Shown one piece after another: positions 1 to 6,690 of a stretch of 11,617 nucleotides of DNA (the stretch's first letter is position 1; the number at the start of each line of letters is the position of its first letter). Under the pieces are notes generated by a model. That model had not been told where the DNA came from. It saw only the letters and a program-made list of their open reading frames with translations, and did not search any database. A program made the position numbers and the translations under genes. The stretch is from Clostridiales bacterium (GTDB lineage: Bacteria; Bacillota; Clostridia; Oscillospirales; Oscillospiraceae). Location of the stretch: NCBI GenBank assembly GCA_021203685.1, contig JAJQAS010000013.1, forward strand, positions 1-11,617, in the 5' to 3' direction.

Positions 1-573
1 ATCGCCCCCCCCATCTCCGCGCCGGATTACCGGGGGGAGCACCCCAGCGGGGACATTCTCACCGTGGGCAAGCTGATGGCCCAGAAAAACCCCCCCATGC
101 TGATCCGGGCCTTTGCCGCAATCGCGGCGCGGCACCCGGACACCCGGGTACACATCTTTGGGGAAGGCGCTCAGCGGGAGGAGCTGCAAACGCTCATCAA
201 CGGGCTGGGCCTGCACGGGCGGGTGTTGCTGGAGGGCAGCAGCGACCAAATCTTTGCCCAAATGCGGGAGCACCGCTATTTTGTCATGACCTCCGACTAC
301 GAGGGGCTTTCCAACGCACTGCTGGAGGCCATGCTCTCCGGCATGACCTGCGTCTCCACGGCGTGGAACGGCATCGAGGACTTCGCCCAGGACGGCAAAG
401 CCCTCTGGCTGGTGCCGGTGGGGGATGTGGACGCCCTGGCGGCGCTGCTGGATGAGGTGCTGTCCGGCCAGCGGCCCGACCTGCGCCCGGCGGGTTTCGC
501 GGCGGCGGAACGCTACCGGGCGGAAAACGTGCTGGAGCAGTGGTTCCAGGCGGTGGAACAAATGATAAAATAA
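1..573 (+). CDS. GT4-family glycosyltransferase, 3' part (5' end outside window)
   Basis: The reading frame is open from the first base, so the gene starts upstream; a GTG at 64 lies inside the domain and is not the start. The visible 190 residues are the C-terminal, nucleotide-sugar-binding Rossmann half of a GT-B fold enzyme. Seen: the GKLMAQKN segment (from base 67), whose lysines match the phosphate-contacting basic residues of GT4 enzymes; FGEGAQREEL around 151-186; and the E-x7-E signature, with glutamates at 301-303 and 325-327 in YEGLSNALLEAM. GT4 enzymes are retaining transferases that move a sugar from a nucleotide donor to a growing lipid-linked glycan on the inner membrane face. 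The next gene begins 12 bases after the stop, so it is part of the polysaccharide operon. Sugar specificity cannot be read from this half. Confidence 0.9.
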   Translation: MAPPISAPDYRGEHPSGDILTVGKLMAQKNPPMLIRAFAAIAARHPDTRVHIFGEGAQREELQTLINGLGLHGRVLLEGSSDQIFAQMREHRYFVMTSDYEGLSNALLEAMLSGMTCVSTAWNGIEDFAQDGKALWLVPVGDVDALAALLDEVLSGQRPDLRPAGFAAAERYRAENVLEQWFQAVEQMIK

Positions 574-585
574 GGGGGTGAGCCT

Positions 586-1473
586 GTGCAGGTGAGAGAA
601 TCGTTGCTTACTGCCTCCCATCTCCTGCCGGACGGGGTCTACCTGCGGCTGCGGTACCTCCAGCGGATGCACCGGGTTTTGCATCTTCGGCACCCCCGGC
701 GGTTCACTGAAAAGCTCCAATGGCTGAAACTCCACGACCATGACCTCCTTTACCCCACGCTGGTGGACAAGCGCGCGGTGAAAGAGTACGTGACGGAGCG
801 CATCGGGGCGCAATACGTGCTCCCCACCCTGGGGGTCTGGGACCGGTTCGAGGACATCGACTTTGACGCGCTGCCGGAGCGGTTCGTGCTGAAATGCACC
901 CACGACAGCGGCGGCGCTGTCCTCTGCCCGGGCAGGGCGGCCTTTGACCGGGACGCGGCGGAGCGGAAGCTCCGCCGCCATATGAATCGCAATTACTACT
1001 GGCATGGCCGGGAATGGCCCTACCGGGCGGTGCAGCCCCGCATATTGGCGGAGCCATACCTTTCCGGCCCGGACGGGGCGGAACCGGTGGATTACAAGCT
1101 CTGGTGTTTCCATGGCAAGCCGGAGCTGACACTGGTTTGCAGCGGGCGGTTTTCCCCCCAGGGGCTGCGGGAGGACTTCTACGACATGGCGTGGAACCGC
1201 CTGCCGCTGGCCCGGCCCAACCACCCCAACAGCGAACAGTCTTTGCCCCCGCCCCGGCACTACGGCCTGATGCAGCGGCTGGCGGCGGAGCTGGCCGGGG
1301 CGTTCCCCTTCGTGCGGGTGGATTTTTACGAGGTCGATGGGCGGGTGTACTTTGGCGAGTTCACCTTTTACCCCGCCTCCGGGCTGACGGGGTTCGTGCC
1401 GGAGGCGGGGGACGACCGACTGGGCCAGCTCCTGCGTCTGCCGGAGCCATACGCAGAGAGAGGCAAACAATGA
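586..1473 (+). CDS. TupA-like ATP-grasp protein (intact copy)
   Basis: A 295-residue protein starting at a GTG preceded by an AGGGGGTG ribosome binding site in the gap after the glycosyltransferase; a second in-frame GTG at 592 is possible but less well spaced. It resembles the TupA-like ATP-grasp family, named after the Bacillus halodurans teichuronopeptide gene tupA and predicted to act in surface polysaccharide synthesis. Visible conserved blocks: FTEKLQWLK (40-48), YVLPTLGVW (77-85), FVLKCTHDSGG (100-110, the likely ATP-binding lysine/Gly loop), NYYWHGRE (136-143), DYKLWCFHG (169-177), and RVDFY...YFGEF near 244-259 with Asp246 and Glu258 as candidate metal ligands. ATP-grasp enzymes usually couple a carboxylate to an amine or thiol through an acyl phosphate, so amino-acid or peptide decoration of the glycan is a reasonable inference; the substrate is unknown. 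The stop overlaps the next start as ATGA. A broken paralogue of nearly the same length lies at 5564-6453. Confidence 0.85.
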   Translation: MQVRESLLTASHLLPDGVYLRLRYLQRMHRVLHLRHPRRFTEKLQWLKLHDHDLLYPTLVDKRAVKEYVTERIGAQYVLPTLGVWDRFEDIDFDALPERFVLKCTHDSGGAVLCPGRAAFDRDAAERKLRRHMNRNYYWHGREWPYRAVQPRILAEPYLSGPDGAEPVDYKLWCFHGKPELTLVCSGRFSPQGLREDFYDMAWNRLPLARPNHPNSEQSLPPPRHYGLMQRLAAELAGAFPFVRVDFYEVDGRVYFGEFTFYPASGLTGFVPEAGDDRLGQLLRLPEPYAERGKQ

Positions 1474-2672
1474 AAACAGCAGCCATTCTCATTCAAAAGT
1501 TATATGGCGGCGGCGCGGAGCGGACGGCGGCCAACCTGTCCCTTTCCCTGTGCGACAGGTACCAGGTGCATCTGGTGGTGTTCGACGGGCGGAACATCAG
1601 CTACCCCTACGCCGGGACGCTCCACGACCTGAAGCTGCCCCCCGCAAAGGGGCGGCTGGGCAAGATGGTCACCCTTTTGCGGCGCGCCCGCGCCGTCCGG
1701 CGGCTCAAACGGGAGTGCGCCGTTGACGCCGCCATCAGCCTGATGGCCGGGGCCAACCTGGTCAACGTCCTCAGCGGAGGGCCGGGAACCATCGTCACCT
1801 CCGTCCGGGTGCAGATGTCCAAATCCCGCTTCACCTCGCCGCAGAAAAAGCGGTTCACCCTGGCGCTGACCCGCTTTATCGCCCGCCGGTCCGACGCCGT
1901 CGCGGCCCTGTCCGAAGGGGTGCGGCGGGATTTGATTGACGAGTTCGGCCTGCCGGAGGACAAAGTTGTCACCATCTACAACCCCTGTGACGGCGCGCTG
2001 CTCCGGGAAAAAGCGCAGCTCCACGGGGCGGACGCCGCCTCCATGCCGCCCCTCAGCGTGACGGCCATGGGCCGCATGACCCGGCAGAAGGGCCATTGGC
2101 ACCTGCTCCGGGCCTTTGCCCAGGTGGTGCGGGAGGTTCCGGAAGCGCAGCTGTACCTGCTGGGGGACGGCCCCCTGCGGGAGGAGCTGCTCCGGCTGAC
2201 CCGCGCCCTGGGGCTGGAGGGTCACGTGACCTTCCTGGGCTACCGGGAGGCTCCCCACGCCTATGTGCAAAACAGCCGGGTCTTCGTGCTGCCCTCCCTG
2301 TTCGAGGGATTAGGCAACGTGCTGCTGGAGGCCATGGCCTGCGGCACGCCGGTGGTCGCCGCCGACTGCCGCTCCGGCCCCCGGGAAATTCTCGCCCCGG
2401 GCACAGCGGTCCGGGAGCGGCTGCCGCAGCTCGAGCGGGGGGAGTACGGTCTCCTGACCTCGGTGGGCGGGGGCGATTTTTGCGGCGCGGAAGCCCCCCT
2501 GGCGGCGGACGAGGCCCAGCTGGCGGAGGCCATCTGTCTCCTCCTGACGGACGACCAGCTGAACCGCCATTACCGGGAGATGGCCCTCCGGCGGAGCGCG
2601 GATTTCGCGCCGGAGGTCATTGCCGCCCAGTGGGCGGCGCTGCTGGAGGCCCTCCCGGGGCGGGAGGGGTGA
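1470..2672 (+). CDS. GT4-family glycosyltransferase (complete)
   Basis: A 400-residue GT-B fold glycosyltransferase. I chose the ATG at 1470 because it overlaps the previous stop as ATGA, has an AGAGAGG site just upstream, and begins the typical N-terminal fold (KTAAILIQKLYGGGAERT). The frame is open further upstream (from about 1014), but that part lies over the preceding gene and has no family resemblance. Seen: the glycine-rich acceptor-side loop GGGAER (13-18); GRMTRQKG with basic residues for the nucleotide diphosphate; LGDGPLREEL; and the E-x7-E signature at Glu279 and Glu287 in LFEGLGNVLLEAM, followed by CGTPVVAAD. These define the retaining GT4 group. It probably adds one sugar of the repeat unit on the cytoplasmic face of the membrane. 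An insertion-like stretch (about 306-340) follows the signature. The polymerase gene starts 3 bases after its stop. Confidence 0.93.
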   Translation: MKTAAILIQKLYGGGAERTAANLSLSLCDRYQVHLVVFDGRNISYPYAGTLHDLKLPPAKGRLGKMVTLLRRARAVRRLKRECAVDAAISLMAGANLVNVLSGGPGTIVTSVRVQMSKSRFTSPQKKRFTLALTRFIARRSDAVAALSEGVRRDLIDEFGLPEDKVVTIYNPCDGALLREKAQLHGADAASMPPLSVTAMGRMTRQKGHWHLLRAFAQVVREVPEAQLYLLGDGPLREELLRLTRALGLEGHVTFLGYREAPHAYVQNSRVFVLPSLFEGLGNVLLEAMACGTPVVAADCRSGPREILAPGTAVRERLPQLERGEYGLLTSVGGGDFCGAEAPLAADEAQLAEAICLLLTDDQLNRHYREMALRRSADFAPEVIAAQWAALLEALPGREG

Positions 2673-2675
2673 GCG

Positions 2676-4043
2676 ATGGTGCAAACACCGCTGTTTCTGT
2701 TGGCTGTTTTGTACGCCGTCGCCGGGAGCTGTTACCTGGCGGGGACACTCCGGGAGATTTTGGACATCAACGACCTTCCGCTCATCTGCTGCGTCCGGCT
2801 GATGTACGCCTTTGTCTATGGGTTCCTGCCGTGTTTGATCTTCTGGAAGGAGGCCAGCGGCGAGCGGAACCTGGCCTGGTATGATTACAGCGCCGACGGG
2901 CTGTTTCACCTCTATTTTCTGTTTTTCTTCTCCGTGCTGGCCTATCCGCTGCTGCTGCTGTTTTACCGGGCCGTCCACAGGGACGGTCTGGCCCGGGAGG
3001 ACGCCCACCGCGCCGTCCGGGAGGCCGATCTGCGCTGCCGGGAGGACCGCCATGTGCTGCTGTGCGGAGCCGTCACCCTGGCCGTTGGCCTGGTGAGCCT
3101 GTTGCTGTGGACCCGGGCCTATGGCTCGGTCTATCAGTTCATCCTCAACGCCAGTGCCATCCGCTCCGGCAAGGGCTCCGTTTCCAATCCCTTCGCCTTC
3201 ATGAAGTACCTGGCAAAGGCGGTGGAAATCGCCGCCTTTGCGTTGCTGGCGGCGTTTCTGGTCAACCGGCCCAGGGGCTGGGACCGCGTTCTCCACCTGG
3301 CGCTGCTGGCGCTGGCCGGGTGGGCGGCGGTGCTGTATCTGCTGGCCTCGGACGGGCGAACGGTCATCGCCATGTCGGCGCTCGCCGTCATCGTCCTGCT
3401 GCTGCGGCACCGGCGGGGAGAGCAAATCGGCGGATATCTGACGGCAGCCGCCCTGGCGGCGGCGGCGGCTCTGGTGCTGACCATGTCCGCCGACGCCTTC
3501 ACCCGGTACTTCCGCACCGGGGTCTGGGCGGCCCGGGGGACCGGCATCCTGGACGCCATTGTGGATGAATTTCAGTTCGTCTATTCCGCCCAGGGCTACG
3601 CCATCCAGGCCGCGCTGTCCGGCTCGCTGGAGCTGAAATTCCTGGACGACCTGCTGATCGCGGTGACCCGCTGGATCCCCAGCCGGTTCCTGCCCATCTC
3701 GCTGCCCGACACCGTCTGGGCCTACAACACGGCCAACATTTACGGCAGCTCCGCCAGCGGCACCTCGCCCACGGACCTGCTCTCCACCGGCATCTACTAC
3801 TTCGGCCTGGCGGGGGTGGTGATTTGGCCGGCGGTCTTTGGCGCCGCCGTCGGACTGATGCAAAACCTGCTGGACCGGGACCGCTCCTACCGGGTCAGTC
3901 CCTACTACGCCCTGTTGGTGGGGGCCTGCATCCACGCGGTCAGCCACAACCAGCTCAGCTCCTTTGTGCTGGCGCTGTTTCCGGCGTTTCTGTATTACCT
4001 CGTCAGCCGGTGCGTGGCGTGGCTGCGCCGGGAGGACCCGTGA
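2676..4043 (+). CDS. wzy: Wzy-type repeat-unit polymerase (integral membrane)
   Basis: A 455-residue very hydrophobic protein with about ten predicted membrane helices by eye, including residues 4-22, 36-56, 77-97, 127-145, about 183-199, 205-224, 230-246, 253-272 and two or three after 370. The start is the ATG at 2676, with GGGAGGGG overlapping the previous stop. The arrangement is that of O-antigen/capsule polymerases: a helix followed by SDGRTVIAMS (Asp226, Arg228), then a large extracytoplasmic loop between about 275 and 365, then closing helices. Wzy proteins join exported lipid-linked repeat units at the outer membrane face. Sequence conservation in this family is low, so the call depends on topology, the arginine motif and position directly before a flippase gene. 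An O-antigen ligase or another multi-pass glycan enzyme is less likely. The following gene begins 21 bases downstream. Confidence 0.8.
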   Translation: MVQTPLFLLAVLYAVAGSCYLAGTLREILDINDLPLICCVRLMYAFVYGFLPCLIFWKEASGERNLAWYDYSADGLFHLYFLFFFSVLAYPLLLLFYRAVHRDGLAREDAHRAVREADLRCREDRHVLLCGAVTLAVGLVSLLLWTRAYGSVYQFILNASAIRSGKGSVSNPFAFMKYLAKAVEIAAFALLAAFLVNRPRGWDRVLHLALLALAGWAAVLYLLASDGRTVIAMSALAVIVLLLRHRRGEQIGGYLTAAALAAAAALVLTMSADAFTRYFRTGVWAARGTGILDAIVDEFQFVYSAQGYAIQAALSGSLELKFLDDLLIAVTRWIPSRFLPISLPDTVWAYNTANIYGSSASGTSPTDLLSTGIYYFGLAGVVIWPAVFGAAVGLMQNLLDRDRSYRVSPYYALLVGACIHAVSHNQLSSFVLALFPAFLYYLVSRCVAWLRREDP

Positions 4044-4064
4044 CCCATTGGTTCAGGAGGGGCT

Positions 4065-5561
4065 ATGCGCAAGAAAAAACTCATCAAAAACACCCTTGCC
4101 GCCATCGTCAACCAGCTGGTCACGCTGGTCTGCGGGCTGATTTTGCCCCGGCTCATCATCGCCCACTACGGCTCCGCCACCAACGGGCTGCTGGCCTCCA
4201 TCACTCAGTTCCTGGCCTTTTTCTCCATGATGGAGATGGGCGTGGGGGCGGTGGTGCGGGCCTCTCTGTACAAGCCCCTGGCCCAGAACGACCAGGACGC
4301 GGTCAGCCGGATTCTAATCTCCTCCCGGCGGTTTTTCAACAAAATCGGCCTGATCCTCTGCCTGTACACGGCGGCGCTGATGGTCTATTTCCCTCTGGCG
4401 GTGGACAGCCGCCTGGGCTTCTGGTCCACGGCTCTGTTGGTGGGTGCGGTGGCGTTCAGCTCCATCTGCAACTATCTGTTTGGCATCGTCTACGCCCAGC
4501 TGCTCAACGCCGACCAGAAGTCCTACGTTCAGCTCAGTGCCTCCATCCTCACCACTGTGCTGAACACGGCGTTCAGCGTTCTGCTGATTTCGCTGGATGC
4601 CTCCATCGTGACGGTGAAGGTGGCGGCGGCCTTCGTGCTGCTGCTGCGGCCGCTGCTGTTGCGGTGGTATGTGGGGCGGCACTACCAGCTCAACTTCAAA
4701 CTGGAGCTGCACGGGGAACCGCTGAAACAGAAGTGGAACGGGCTGGCCCAGCACATCGCCAACTACGTCCTCAAACACGCCGACACCGTCATCCTGACTC
4801 TGTTCTCTACCCTGGAAAACGTTTCTGTTTACTACGTTTACCATCTCGTGACAAATGGCCTCCGGCAGCTGGTGGAGATCATGACCACCGGTATGTCGGC
4901 GCTGCTGGGCAACCTCTACGCCCGGCAGGAGACGGACAAGCTGGACAGGGCCTTCTCTGCCTTCGAGTGGGCCATGCACACCTTTGTCACGCTAATCTAC
5001 GCCATCGCCGGGGTGCTGATTTTGCCCTTCGTGCAGGTCTACACTCTGGGAGTCACCGACGCGGACTATCTCGTCCCGGCGTTCGCGGCGCTGCTGGTGC
5101 TGGCCAACGGCGCCTACTGCCTGCGGATGCCCTACAGCATGATGATCAACGCCGCGGGGCATTTCAAAGAGACTCAGGTCAGCGCCATGCTGGAGGCCGC
5201 CATTAACGTGGTTCTCTCGGTGCTGCTGGTGCGGCGGTACGGGCTGGTGGGGGTGGCCGTTGGCGCCTTGGCCGCCATGTGCTACCGGACGGTGTATCTG
5301 GCCTGGTACCTGCGGAAGCATATCCTGCACCGGCCCTTCCGGCTCTTTCTGGGCCATTTGGCAGTGGACACGGCCGTTGCCGGACTGACCGTGGCGGCCA
5401 CCAGCTGGGTCCGGCTGTCCGCCGCCACCTGGGCGGGGTGGCTGCTCTGCGCGGTGCAGGTGGGGCTGATTGCCGCGGCGATTTCCGGCGGGCTGAACCT
5501 GCTCTGTTACCGGCGGCTGATTTTGGACAGCTTTGCGCTGCTCGTCAGGAGGTGGAACTGA
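4065..5561 (+). CDS. wzx: Wzx-type polysaccharide flippase (MOP/MATE-like)
   Basis: A 498-residue membrane protein with an AGGAGGGG site at 4055-4062 before the ATG. It opens with a basic stretch (MRKKKLIKN) and then the first helix AAIVNQLVTLVCGLILPRLI, which is typical of the polysaccharide transporters in the MOP superfamily. Other family-like signs are the TNGLLASITQFLAFFSMMEMG block (about 39-59), the central NYVLKHADTVILTLF motif, and about 14 hydrophobic segments over the whole length. Wzx proteins flip undecaprenyl-diphosphate-linked repeat units from the cytoplasmic to the outer face. Together with the adjacent polymerase this indicates a Wzx/Wzy-dependent pathway rather than an ABC-exporter or synthase pathway. 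The next gene starts 2 bases after its stop, with its AGGAGG site inside this gene's 3' end, so translational coupling is likely. Confidence 0.9.
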   Translation: MRKKKLIKNTLAAIVNQLVTLVCGLILPRLIIAHYGSATNGLLASITQFLAFFSMMEMGVGAVVRASLYKPLAQNDQDAVSRILISSRRFFNKIGLILCLYTAALMVYFPLAVDSRLGFWSTALLVGAVAFSSICNYLFGIVYAQLLNADQKSYVQLSASILTTVLNTAFSVLLISLDASIVTVKVAAAFVLLLRPLLLRWYVGRHYQLNFKLELHGEPLKQKWNGLAQHIANYVLKHADTVILTLFSTLENVSVYYVYHLVTNGLRQLVEIMTTGMSALLGNLYARQETDKLDRAFSAFEWAMHTFVTLIYAIAGVLILPFVQVYTLGVTDADYLVPAFAALLVLANGAYCLRMPYSMMINAAGHFKETQVSAMLEAAINVVLSVLLVRRYGLVGVAVGALAAMCYRTVYLAWYLRKHILHRPFRLFLGHLAVDTAVAGLTVAATSWVRLSAATWAGWLLCAVQVGLIAAAISGGLNLLCYRRLILDSFALLVRRWN

Positions 5562-5563
5562 CC

Positions 5564-6453
5564 ATGCCCACATTCAAAAAGCTGCTGAGCATCGCGGAGC
5601 GCCGGGGGTACTTCCGCTGGGTGCCCACGAGGCTGTTCCTGCGGTACAAGTACCGGCGGGTGACGGGAAAGCGGCTGCATCTGTCCCACCCGAAGACCTT
5701 CAACGAGAAGCTGCAAGCCCTCAAACTCCTGTACGCCCAATCCCCCGACCTGCCCCGCTACACCCAGATGGCGGACAAACTGCGGGCCAAGGAGCTGGTG
5801 GCGGAACAGGCCGGAGCGGAGTATGTCATCCCCACGCTGGGGGTCTGGGAGCGATTCGATGACATCCCCTTCGACGAGCTGCCCCGGCAGTTCGTCCTCA
5901 AGACCAACCACGACTCCGGCGGCGTGGTACTCTGTCCCGACAAAGCCGCCTTTGACCGGCAGAAGGCGAAAAAAAGCTGGAAAAGAACCTGAAACGCAAT
6001 TACTACTGGTATGGCCGGGAGCCTCAGTACCGGGACATCGTCCCCAGGCTTTTTGCTGAGCCGTATCTGGAGGACGAGTCCGGCTGCGGGCTGAAGGACT
6101 ACAAGGTGTTTTGCTTTCACGGCCAGCCCCGGCTCATCCAGGTGGACTTCCACCGCTTCGCCGACCACCGGCGCAACCTGTACACCCCCGCCTGGCAGCC
6201 CATCGAGGGGGAGATGAACTACAAAAGCGACCCCTCGCAAAAGCTGTCCCCGCCGGCCAGGCTGGAGGAAATGCTGCGTCTGTCCCGCACCCTGTCGGCG
6301 GGCATCCCCTTCCTCCGGGTGGACTTCTATTGCCCGGCGGGTCGGCTCTATTTTGGCGAGTTCACTTTTTTCCACGGCTCCGGGACGGTGCGGTTCCGCC
6401 CCGCGTCGCTGGACCGGGAGCTGGGGCAGCTGCTCCATCTGGAAGCCCCTTGA
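5564..6453 (+). pseudogene. TupA-like ATP-grasp gene, second copy, frame broken at an A7 run
   Basis: The ATG at 5564 follows AGGAGGTGG (5547-5555). Read straight, the product ends at 5992 after 142 residues. The second half of the same protein lies in the -1 frame and runs to the stop at 6451-6453. The switch point is the run of seven A at 5969-5975 followed by G. One extra A, or a -1 slip on it, gives KKLEKNLKRNYYW, which aligns without gaps to RKLRRHMNRNYYW of the copy at 586-1473. The joined protein is 296 residues against 295. Both halves keep family blocks: YVIPTLGVW, FVLKTNHDSGG, NYYWYGRE, DYKVFCFHG and RVDFY...YFGEFTFF. Options are a true single-base deletion (pseudogene), a sequencing or assembly error in a homopolymer, or programmed or transcriptional slippage. 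The absence of other stops or damage argues that the change is recent or only apparent. Confidence 0.85.
5969..5976 (+). other. A7G slippery run at the frame break
   Basis: Seven A then G, read in the incoming frame as GCG AAA AAA AGC. A -1 slip after the second AAA puts the ribosome on AAG CTG and restores the ATP-grasp frame. The core AAAAAAG is the same heptamer that supports -1 frameshifting in E. coli dnaX, though here I see no clear stimulatory structure at the usual 5-8 base distance; a small hairpin around 6008-6031 is too far downstream. A purine stretch AGAAGG (5961-5966) lies just upstream, closer than the usual internal Shine-Dalgarno stimulator. Function as a recoding site is possible but unproven. 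Confidence 0.4.
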
Positions 6454-6484
6454 AACGCGCAAAGGGGCAATATTCCGCTTTTTT
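6445..6484 (+). terminator. Possible weak terminator at the end of the polysaccharide operon
   Basis: GCCCCTT (6445-6451) can pair perfectly with AAGGGGC (6462-6468) around a 10-base loop that holds the TGA stop of the last gene. A run of six T (6479-6484) follows only after a 10-base gap, so this is not a classical intrinsic terminator. It is placed where the operon should end and before a separate promoter. Confidence 0.3.
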
Positions 6485-6540
6485 CGCTGGAGAATTGGGC
6501 AATTTTCCTGTAATAATTGGGTTGTGTGGCGCAGTTATGC

Positions 6541-6595
6541 GTGAAAATGCACAATTGGTGAGCGAAAATGCACTTCGGGGGAGGTGAAAATGCAC
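6541..6595. repeat. Three phased direct repeats of G(T/C)GAAAATGCAC
   Basis: GTGAAAATGCAC occurs at 6541-6552 and 6584-6595, and GCGAAAATGCAC at 6562-6573. The last ten bases are identical in all three. Start-to-start distances are 21 and 22 bp, about two helical turns, so all copies face the same side of the DNA. The unit has outer GTG/CAC symmetry. The third copy touches the -10 box directly. This is a likely binding array for a regulator of the downstream surface protein; an alternative is the terminal repeat array of a lost insertion sequence. Confidence 0.7.
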
Positions 6596-6601
6596 TATAA
6601 T
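6574..6601 (+). promoter_or_regulatory. Promoter for the beta-helix surface protein gene
   Basis: A perfect TATAAT lies at 6596-6601, about 90 bases before the start codon. No good -35 is present: TTCGGG (6574-6579) at 16 bp spacing matches only the first two bases of TTGACA. A consensus -10 with a poor -35 and a repeat array overlapping the spacer suggests regulation at this site, by an activator or a repressor. Transcription would begin near 6607-6609, giving a leader of about 83 bases. Confidence 0.6.
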
Positions 6602-6615
6602 AGAATAAACGTGGC

Positions 6616-6629
6616 AGTTTTCGAAAACT
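6616..6629. promoter_or_regulatory. 14-bp perfect palindrome in the leader (possible operator)
   Basis: AGTTTTCGAAAACT is a perfect inverted repeat without a spacer, located just after the expected transcription start. Its position fits an operator for a dimeric repressor. With no loop bases it would make a poor RNA hairpin. A second small inverted repeat, GTCT-TCG-AGAC, follows at 6643-6653. The protein that might bind is unknown. Confidence 0.4.
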
Positions 6630-6690
6630 CCAGTCAAACGGGGTCTTCGAGACAGCATTCCATCCCATCACCACAAAAAGGAGGAAACAC

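Noticed and set aside
1014..1469. An upstream extension of the second GT4 gene
   Set aside because: The extra 152 residues lie wholly over the TupA-like gene and are Gly/Ala/Pro-rich without family resemblance; the ATG at 1470 with the ATGA overlap is the normal start.
2310..3947. A 545-codon reverse-strand open frame opposite the second glycosyltransferase and the polymerase
   Set aside because: Gln/Gly/Pro-rich shadow of GC-rich coding sequence; the forward genes have clear family motifs, membrane helices and ribosome binding sites.
6511..6518. TAATAATT as a second -10 box
   Set aside because: No hexamer resembling TTGACA is present at 15-19 bp upstream; TTGGGC at 6495-6500 is only 10 bp away.
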